Shown one piece after another: positions 8,575 to 14,375 of a DNA stretch of 14,375 nt. The stretch covers positions 1 to 14,375 of the forward strand of contig JANBQC010000669.1 of assembly GCA_027576995.1 (NCBI GenBank). Direction: 5' to 3'. Position 1 is the stretch's first letter. Each line of letters opens with the position of its first letter. The DNA is from Dimargaris cristalligena (Eukaryota > Kickxellomycota > Dimargaritomycetes > Dimargaritales > Dimargaritaceae). The position numbers were made by a program, and so were the translations under genes. Under the pieces are notes generated by a model, which ran no database searches, was not told the origin of the DNA, and saw only the letters and a list, made by a program, of their open reading frames with translations.

Positions 8575-10545
8575 ATGGAGAGCCAACTCGACGAGGTAGG
8601 TAATGCCCATAAGACAGGACACCCCTTTAAACCTCGGGACAGCCCACTAATACGCACGTACGAATACCATCAACCCCTCCCCTTACCTGCTAACCGTAAC
8701 CCCCAACCATACCTGTATCCTCTACCTTGTCCAGCTTATCGGGTTCCTGAAAGACCCCAAACCCGAGGTAAGTCGGACGATTTAGAGTTAATGTATGCTA
8801 TACTAACGGATGCCCTGTGCATGGCTTAGCCATGGACAGCCAATATGTCTATAAATGAACACTATGTATAGTTCTGATTAGTTGAAAGACCGACTCGGTA
8901 GCTACCCTCTAACATATAATCCAAGCCGGTACCGGTGTCTTCAATTGAAATAACCGATTAGTATATCATGTACGTTGATTTCGAATCCACTTTCCGTCTT
9001 TATCAATGGCTATATTAGGTGCGCATGATTGCTACCCAGTATATAGTTGGCTTCACACACGCTAAATCCGACAACTACCTCATTGCCAAGAAGAAATGGT
9101 CCCGACTGATTCCTGACTTAATCGCCCTTTGCGAGGACGATCTTGTAAGTGACTATTAACGTACGCTGGCGCCAATTTAAAAGGCGATTGCATATATAAT
9201 GCACGTATCTTAATCGGGCCTCTCCCATGACGGGCCTCGGGCTTGCACCCCTCTAAATCTCAGACCACCTCTGATGCCATATAACTAATCCAATGGCCAA
9301 TTACCTGTCTCCCACTTGCCCGGCTGCTTTTCTAGGAAATCGCCCACCAAGCCCTCCTATCCCTGGTGAACTTATCCGGTGATGACGATTCGATCAAATA
9401 TTTCGACAGTGTAGAACTATTGGCTAAGGCTGGCAAGGAACTAGTGGTATGTATCTCTGTTGATGAGTATACATTTATCCGAAGCATGGTTCTCAATACT
9501 ATTCCTCTCTGCCAACCCGCTGGTATCGGCATCCCGTATTAATCGCCTTTGTGAATCTACCATACCCTTTATCAACCCCCTCACCCCGCTAGTCCTCCAC
9601 TTGTCCCCTGGCCGACATGTACTGCATGCTTCTTGCCAACCTGTCGAAACACGAGAGCATTGCGGCCAAGTTGTTGACTATCAATACTCCCCCGCCCCCC
9701 GCTCTGCGCTCCGATCCCTCAAAGGATCAGCCCGCTCCACTAATGGACCAACTCTGCGACGTTTTTGTACGTGGCATGGACAAGAAATACAACCAGGATG
9801 CTGACTACAATTACCTGGCCAGTGTCTTTGCGAATATCACCGCGGTAAGTACCTGTTGTGAAACATGCTGCAAATCGTTGTGAGTTCCTCTACCTCGTCC
9901 ATACTGCAGCTTAGCTTTTCCTAATCGCCTTTTTTACCATTGACCCGCTCGCCTGCTTATCCCATCAACATGATGCCCCATTAATCTTGAATATAGTTCA
10001 AGGAAGGTCGCGACTATTTCTTGGGCCAATCCAACCTTGATTTGGCTGACGCCCCCATCACCAAGCTCATCGTCTTCACCGACCACGAAAATCTAGTGCG
10101 CCGAACGGGTGTCCTTGCGACCATTAAGAATTGCTGCTTTGAGACGAGCAAGCACCATCTCCTGCTGGATGAGAACGGTATGAACCTCCTGCCCTACCTC
10201 CTGCTCCCCCTCTGCGGTCCCGAGGAATTCAGCGAGGAAGATATGGACGGGATGCCGGATGACCTTCAGTTATTACCCCCCGAAAAAGAGAGAGAATCCA
10301 GTGAGACCCTCCGACAGGTCCTTGTCGAAATCCTCATCCTTCTAACCAGTAACCGGGCCGAACGCGAATATATGCGGGCTAAGCAAGTGTACCCCGTAGT
10401 CCGGGCTCTGCATTTATGGGAGAGTAACGAAGATGTTCAGGAATCCATCGATCGTCTCGTCCAAATGCTTATGCGAGATGAAGAGATCGAAAGGGCCGAG
10501 CCCCCGTCGGCAGGTGATGCCGACGACGCAATTGTCGAGGTTTAG
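8575..10545 (+). CDS. HGH1: HGH1 (FAM203) homologue, eEF2 folding cofactor, six exons
   Basis: Exons are 8575-8595, 8735-8767, 9019-9144, 9336-9446, 9593-9844 and 9997-10545, giving 363 residues. The introns are 139, 251, 191, 146 and 152 nt, all GT-AG and phase 0. The first two exons are only 21 and 33 nt: MESQLDE, then LIGFLKDPKPE, then VRMIATQYIVGF. This rebuilds the conserved first armadillo-like repeat. HGH1 markers follow: HQALLSLVNLS, ADMYCMLLANLS, KKYNQDADYNYLASVFANI, RRTGVLATIKNCCFE (216-230), GPEEF (255-259), LQLLPPEKERE (271-281), and a closing LVQMLMRDEE. These correspond to the DUF383 and DUF384 regions. Length fits yeast and human members (about 390). HGH1 is a cytosolic adaptor that helps the TRiC chaperonin fold translation elongation factor eEF2. 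Start confidence is good because MESQLDEL resembles the yeast N-terminus. I rejected Ataxin-10, which also has armadillo repeats, because the DUF384 block is specific. Confidence 0.95.
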
Positions 10546-10958
10546 GGGCCCTAGTCGGCACTTTCATGCATCTGACTAAATTATGCAGCCCATCATTTGG
10601 GGGGTATTGTTTGCCCCCGCTTTCCCATTCGGGGCCTTTAGTTATTTTTCATAAATATATAGAATATGTTGCGTATCGCTCATTGGCCATTCTGGCATAC
10701 CAATGACTAAAGGACCAGTCCGGTCATTGATAAGAAACTACCCATTCTACAGGGATCATCTGAGTTCAAAGGTGGATTTTTCGCCATTTATGTAGCTAAT
10801 GGTTTTTGGGATAAAATAAAATATAGACTTCAGTCCGGTCAGAAACAGGTATAATTGGAGGGGGGGTGATGTTTAGTATGATCTTTAACGCAATTGGGCT
10901 CGGTTATGCTGGAGCCAATACAAAAGAGCCAGTAATGAAATTGATTTGGCCACACTGT
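10546..10958. other. Convergent 3' intergenic region HGH1/MTAP
   Basis: No gene. It holds the 3' ends of two converging genes. AATAAA for HGH1 is at 10815-10820 (270 nt after its stop), followed by a run of seven G at 10860-10866. I see no AATAAA on the minus strand for MTAP in this interval. Confidence 0.5.
10815..10820 (+). terminator. Candidate poly(A) signal of HGH1
   Basis: AATAAA inside ataaaataaaat. A G-run starts about 40 nt later. The 270-nt distance from the stop is long, and other AT-rich motifs near 10650 (cataaatatatag) could serve instead. Confidence 0.4.
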
Positions 10959-11867
10959 TTAAGCCTCGGGGAAATATTGGGGCAAAATGTACCGAAGTTT
11001 AGCACTGCTTTCGGCCGGACGATGAACCGGGGGGGTCATGATGGCGAACTCCATCGATCCCTGCACAGTAGCCGCCACTTCGTGATGCTCGCTCGTTTCC
11101 GCTAGTGAGTCAATCACCACCCGAATCAAAGCCCGGGCCTTGAGCGAGTTCTTTTTCATGACTTCCATGACGGCCTGAACGGTAACGGCCTCCTCGGACT
11201 CCTTCCAGCAATCGTAATCGGTGGACATGCAGACCATTTGGTAGGCTATCTCGGCCTCCCGGGCGAGCTTGGCTTCGGGAATGGCCGTCATATTAATCAC
11301 ATCGCAGTTCCAGGCCCGGTAGAGATGGGACTCGGCCCGGGTGGAAAAGGCGGGGCCCTCAATCGACACGACGGTCTTGCTGCGGTGCAACACACTGTCC
11401 TCACCCAGGGCTTCGGCATGACGGGCAATGATATTGGCGAGCGTGGCGTTGAAGGGATCGGCAAAGGAGGCGTGGGCCAGGATTCCCCCTTCAAAAAAGG
11501 AGGATTCCCGGATACCCTTGGTGCGGTCCACGATTTGGTTAGGCAGCACGAAATCGCCGGGGCGGATTTCTTCCCGGAGCGAACCCACGGCGGAGAAGGA
11601 GATGATAGTCCCCACCCCCAAATGCTTCAAGGCGGCAATGTTGGCGCGGTTGGGGACTTCGCTGGGGCTGAACTGGTGTTTCCGGCCGTGGCGGGCCAGG
11701 AAGGCGATCTTAGGGCCGTTGGCCGAGGCCCGGGCAATAACGATCCGGTCGGCGGGGAACCCCCAGGGGGTTTCGGGGTACTCTTCGCCAATGACTTCGA
11801 GGCCTTCCAACTCGTAAAGGCCGGAGCCTCCGATAACGGCGAGGTGGACGTCAGTGTGTTGGGCCAT
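10959..11867 (-). CDS. S-methyl-5'-thioadenosine phosphorylase
   Basis: Intronless, 302 residues, ATG at 11867. The enzyme splits 5'-methylthioadenosine with phosphate into adenine and 5-methylthioribose-1-phosphate, the first step of methionine salvage after polyamine synthesis. Visible family signs are IGGSGLY (12-18), ARHGRKH with R59 and H60 for phosphate binding, FSAVGSLREEIRPGDFV (91-107), EGPAFSTRAES (170-180), INMT (191-194) and STDYD with D217 and D219, which recognise the 6-amino group of adenine. These aspartates correspond to human D220 and D222 and favour MTAP over guanosine/inosine phosphorylase. Length is slightly above the human enzyme (about 283). The C-terminal part (VQGSMEFAIMTPP onward) is complete and in frame. 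The coding region is clearly more GC-rich than its surroundings and, unlike HGH1 and the protease, has no intron. The yeast equivalent is MEU1. Long frames in the opposite strand are shadows. Confidence 0.97.
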   Translation of the reverse strand: MAQHTDVHLAVIGGSGLYELEGLEVIGEEYPETPWGFPADRIVIARASANGPKIAFLARHGRKHQFSPSEVPNRANIAALKHLGVGTIISFSAVGSLREEIRPGDFVLPNQIVDRTKGIRESSFFEGGILAHASFADPFNATLANIIARHAEALGEDSVLHRSKTVVSIEGPAFSTRAESHLYRAWNCDVINMTAIPEAKLAREAEIAYQMVCMSTDYDCWKESEEAVTVQAVMEVMKKNSLKARALIRVVIDSLAETSEHHEVAATVQGSMEFAIMTPPVHRPAESSAKLRYILPQYFPEA

Positions 11868-11971
11868 GTGGAAATAAGGGGTTTGGGAAAATACGTCAAT
11901 AAGAAGGGGAACGTGGGGACTGAGCGCGCTACAGAAATACAGAAGGTGGTAGTTAGAAAATGAATACTGAC

Positions 11972-11980
11972 CTATTTATG
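11972..11980 (-). promoter_or_regulatory. TATA-like element of MTAP
   Basis: CATAAATAG on the gene strand lies 105 nt before the ATG. It is a weak TATA match. The (TA)n tract just upstream could also serve as an AT-rich promoter element. Confidence 0.35.
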
Positions 11981-11992
11981 GGCCCCCTGGCC

Positions 11993-12009
11993 ATATATAT
12001 ATATATAAT
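11993..12009. repeat. (TA)n microsatellite
   Basis: About eight TA units upstream of MTAP. It probably varies in length between strains. Confidence 0.8.
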
Positions 12010-13353
12010 ATGCATCTCTCTCCCTCACCCACTGGGGGGGTTGCGTGTGGGAGAAACTGACCTTAAGTTCAGGTTATGTCCCTTTGCTGAATTTCTTGGG
12101 ACTTGTTAATTATCGGTGGGAGAATGACGCGATCACCAATAGATGGGTAGTGAGCGATGTTCCGGCGAATGATGTGCAAAGAAGGGGCATGTATACACCA
12201 CTCGATGTAGCTGGTCTGAGTGGCACCAAACTGCTCTAACGGAGTACAGTCGACGTAACTGGCCCAGTGTGGATTAGATTAATAGAAATCTGCAAGTCTA
12301 TTCAACTGTCTCTAGACAATAAACTTGGGTGTTTTAAGCTGACTCAAAGGATTTGTCGTCATTCCAATGATTGTACCACTTCCAAGTTAATCACAGGTCA
12401 TATCATCCATCAGACACAAGAGTATGCAGCTGGATTACTACACGCCAATCCACTACATCGACTAAAAGTATAGCAGGCCTGGAGGATATAGGTCTCACAC
12501 ATTGGTACTATTTGATCAACTTCAAAGGGAGTGTAGTACAGAGAAGGGGTCGCCCTAAGCTTTGCACCTAGTCTCTAAATTGTCTTTTACCCTGACACAC
12601 CACAGCTTGGTTAGAACACCAGTACTTAGGGCTAAGCGAAACAAACAAGTGTAGGCCAGTGCATTGCTATCAAATGAGTAAAAGTGACACAAGTTCTGTT
12701 TACATAAAGGACTCGGGATATTGCTTAATAACAATAGGTACCATGGCTAATTATATTAATCTATTCTCACACCACTGATGGAAATAGACATTTTAATAGA
12801 AATATGGTATAAACCTTAGTAAGGCCAACTATTAAGTGGTAATACCTATATATAGTGCTAGTCTTAGCAGAGTAGCATATATTATGTGCTCCAAACTACA
12901 ATACTGATCCTACTGTGGTTTTGGATCCTCTCAATCCCATTCATAGACACTATATCTCTATAAATATTGTAAGGTATCCACATCTCTCATAACATGTATT
13001 TAATATTTTGTGCAATTATTTCTGGAGAATGTGGTGATATTTGGCAAAAATGTGAATAATTCAAGAAAGACAGTAAATAATCAATGGGAATCAGTGGTAA
13101 GGAATTTATTAGGAAAAACAAGGAAGATGAAACTGGTTTTTGAATTCAAGAAGGTGCAAAGTCACTGGTATTTATATAGCTAGGAACTAATGATAAATAG
13201 AACTGCTCCTGATTATAATCAGAGGCTATCTATATTTAGGATTGATAGGCTCACTGAACAATGGAGATTTGTGGTAAATTATGAGCTGATGTCAAATGGT
13301 GAGTTTGTGGTTGTAATGATGAATTAGTAGTAATATGACATGGTAATTTTATC

Positions 13354-13879
13354 ACAAAAATGTTGTGCCACCTCCCCAAGAACCACAAACCTTGGCGGCA
13401 CCTATTCCCAGGCCCAGGTCACCAGGATGTCCTCAGGACCAGTCTGGTGATTCCCCCAGTTGTCCTGCAAGAATCCCCAACCCACAAGTACTGAATGTTC
13501 CCATAACCTCCCCAGTAGCTAAGCCACCAAGTTTATTAGAACAAACTCATTCGGAACTCAATTAAACCAGCAACACTACTGACATCCCCAACATTCCCAG
13601 CCAACAACATCAAGTAACCCGGGACCACCAGTGGTTATCCCAACAATGGTTTTAAGACTAACTACTGTTTTCCGCCACCACTGAATACCCTAACCCCTTG
13701 ATTTATTTCTTGACATATAAATAAGGGGTGATCACCTATCTTTAATAAAGCAGACTTTTGATGCCCTGTTTCTTGCCTTTGAGATAACCAATTCTTTTGC
13801 TAATTTTTACCAGACATTTATTATTGTTTCAACTTTCATTTTCACTATTTTCCCACTGTTGCATAACAAAAATGTTGTG
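13354..13879. repeat. 14-bp direct repeats bracketing the family B LTR
   Basis: ACAAAAATGTTGTG occurs identically at 13354-13367 and 13866-13879, 512 bp apart. Part of it is the LTR start TGTTGTG. The second copy may therefore mark the start of a second, truncated LTR in tandem, or a longer duplication. Confidence 0.6.
13361..13868 (+). mobile_element. Probable solo LTR, family B (508 bp)
   Basis: The segment begins TGTTGTGCCAC and ends GTTGCATAACA. The reverse complement of the end is TGTTATGCAAC, giving 9 of 11 matching terminal bases in the TG...CA format of LTRs. Inside, ATATAAATA (13715-13723) is followed 20 nt later by AATAAAG (13744-13750), a promoter/poly(A) order seen in LTRs. The flanks are A-runs: aaaaa before, and aaaat after. 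These could hide a 4-5 bp target duplication. No gag-pol frame adjoins it. A Pro-rich 66-codon frame inside has no ATG and is not taken as a gene. Confidence 0.5.
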
Positions 13880-13880
13880 A

Positions 13881-13898
13881 TATAGCCAAACGGCTATA
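13881..13898. repeat. Perfect 7-bp-arm inverted repeat
   Basis: TATAGCC and GGCTATA are separated by AAAC. The hairpin lies just beyond the second TGTTGTG. It may be the end of a degraded element; no function is assigned. Confidence 0.6.
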
Positions 13899-14024
13899 GT
13901 AGTATTTACCATTGTCTTATTTATTTTCCTCTTTTATTAAAACTACCATCCATATTTAGGTGATTAGTCAAGGAATTGGCACTGCTAGCCTAAGTATTAT
14001 CTTTTTATAAGTTATTATTGTTAT

Positions 14025-14365
14025 TGTTACCCGAGTTAACTACTCTTAGTCTGTTAAGAGACTCAGGGATAGGCTTCTAATGGTAGGCGGGGCATTGGCA
14101 CAGCCAAGCGGGCTACTAGCATTAGGTGGGGCTGTACTAACCTAATAAAGTGAGTGTCAATGTGTATGTGGGGGACGTGCACTGATGGACACTTACTAGT
14201 TAGTACAGGGGGGGGTGAGCATATATAGAGTTTATTGAGGGTAAACTAAGGAGGGGTAAGAATAAGCTGAGGTACTAACCAGTCCCCATGGGGGGCCTGG
14301 TTATATATACATGGGGGACTACTCCAAGGGAGGTCCCGAGGGGAAACTACATAACTAAGATAACA
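14025..14365 (-). mobile_element. LTR copy of family A (341 bp)
   Basis: It starts TGTTACCC and ends AGATAACA on the + strand, so both ends carry the TGTTA...TAACA termini typical of LTRs. The whole length is homologous, inverted, to 543-881. On the minus strand TATATATAA is followed about 60 nt later by AATAAA. This suggests minus orientation, tentatively. Flanking bases (gttat and atagg) are not a target duplication. It is either an old solo LTR or one end of an element that continues past the window. The ACTCTTA...TAAGAG hairpin of the other copy is kept at 14042-14060. It retains CpGs that the left copy has lost. Confidence 0.65.
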
Positions 14366-14375
14366 ATAGGGAGGG

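Larger units (their letters stand above)
11868..13360. other. Gene-poor right intergenic region
   Basis: No gene I can support. It begins with the MTAP leader and promoter, with a CATAAATAG motif at 11980-11972 (minus) and a (TA)n tract at 11993-12009. Between 12045 and 12571 several short frames are open on both strands, including a 69-codon minus frame at 12072-12278 without ATG. None resembles a family I know. From about 12716 the DNA is AT-rich and contains no CpG up to 13395. Confidence 0.5.

Noticed and set aside
8575..8829. Single 84-codon frame beginning MESQLDEVGNAHK
   Set aside because: Only the first seven codons are HGH1 exon 1. The remainder reads through intron 1 (8596-8734) and leaves the family alignment.
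8941..9001. tRNA-like TTCGAATCC motif in HGH1 intron 2
   Set aside because: No acceptor stem or D-arm can be paired around it, so it is taken as chance.
12072..12278. 69-codon minus-strand open stretch containing HIIRRNIAHYPSIGDR
   Set aside because: It looks protein-like in composition but has no ATG and matches no family I know. A frame on the other strand is open as well.
13365..13565. Pro-rich 66-codon frame inside the family B LTR
   Set aside because: It starts with GTG, not ATG, and falls wholly inside the LTR-like segment, where low-complexity C-rich DNA easily gives open frames.
1..14375. CRISPR arrays, phage, operons or bacterial defence genes
   Set aside because: None seen. The gene structures are eukaryotic, and the repeats present are LTR-like or within a coding region.

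Overview
The window reads as nuclear DNA of a fungus. Three genes are cut by spliceosomal introns (139-274 nt, GT-AG ends), several genes have AATAAA poly(A) signals and some have TATA boxes, and the proteins are eukaryotic: a Ulp1/SENP protease, HGH1 and an MTA phosphorylase. Two secreted proteins of fungal style suggest a filamentous, perhaps early-diverging, fungus. The species cannot be fixed from sequence alone.

Layout. Bases 1-2200 and about 12000-14375 are gene-poor and rich in retroelement remnants. An old LTR-like copy at 543-881 and a better preserved copy at 14025-14365 belong to one family and lie in inverted orientation. A second kind of probable solo LTR lies at 13361-13868. Parts of both flanks contain no CpG at all (441-1272 and 12716-13395), which looks like methylation-driven decay. 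The core from 2200 to 11900 holds five genes. In order they are a secreted double-psi beta-barrel (RlpA-like) protein (+, one intron), a secreted Gly/Tyr/Asp tandem-repeat protein (+, intronless), a Ulp1-type SUMO protease (-, two introns), HGH1 (+, five introns, two tiny first exons) and methylthioadenosine phosphorylase (-, intronless). All eight introns are phase 0.

How the genes relate. The two secreted-protein genes are neighbours on one strand and share the 10-mer ATATAAAAGG as TATA box, so they may be strongly or conditionally expressed extracellular proteins. The Gly-rich gene also has a perfect 8-bp-arm dyad just before its TATA box. The SUMO protease and HGH1 are divergent from a shared 613-bp interval carrying TCACGTGA. 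HGH1 and MTAP are convergent, as are the Gly-rich gene and the protease. The last three are housekeeping genes acting in SUMO cycling, eEF2 folding and methionine salvage; nothing suggests a shared pathway.

I found no defence system, gene cluster or clearly new mobile system. The most unusual items are the hierarchical repeat protein with its promoter dyad, the inverted and differently decayed LTRs, the CpG-free flanks, and a possible duplicated piece of the protease's second intron at the left edge.
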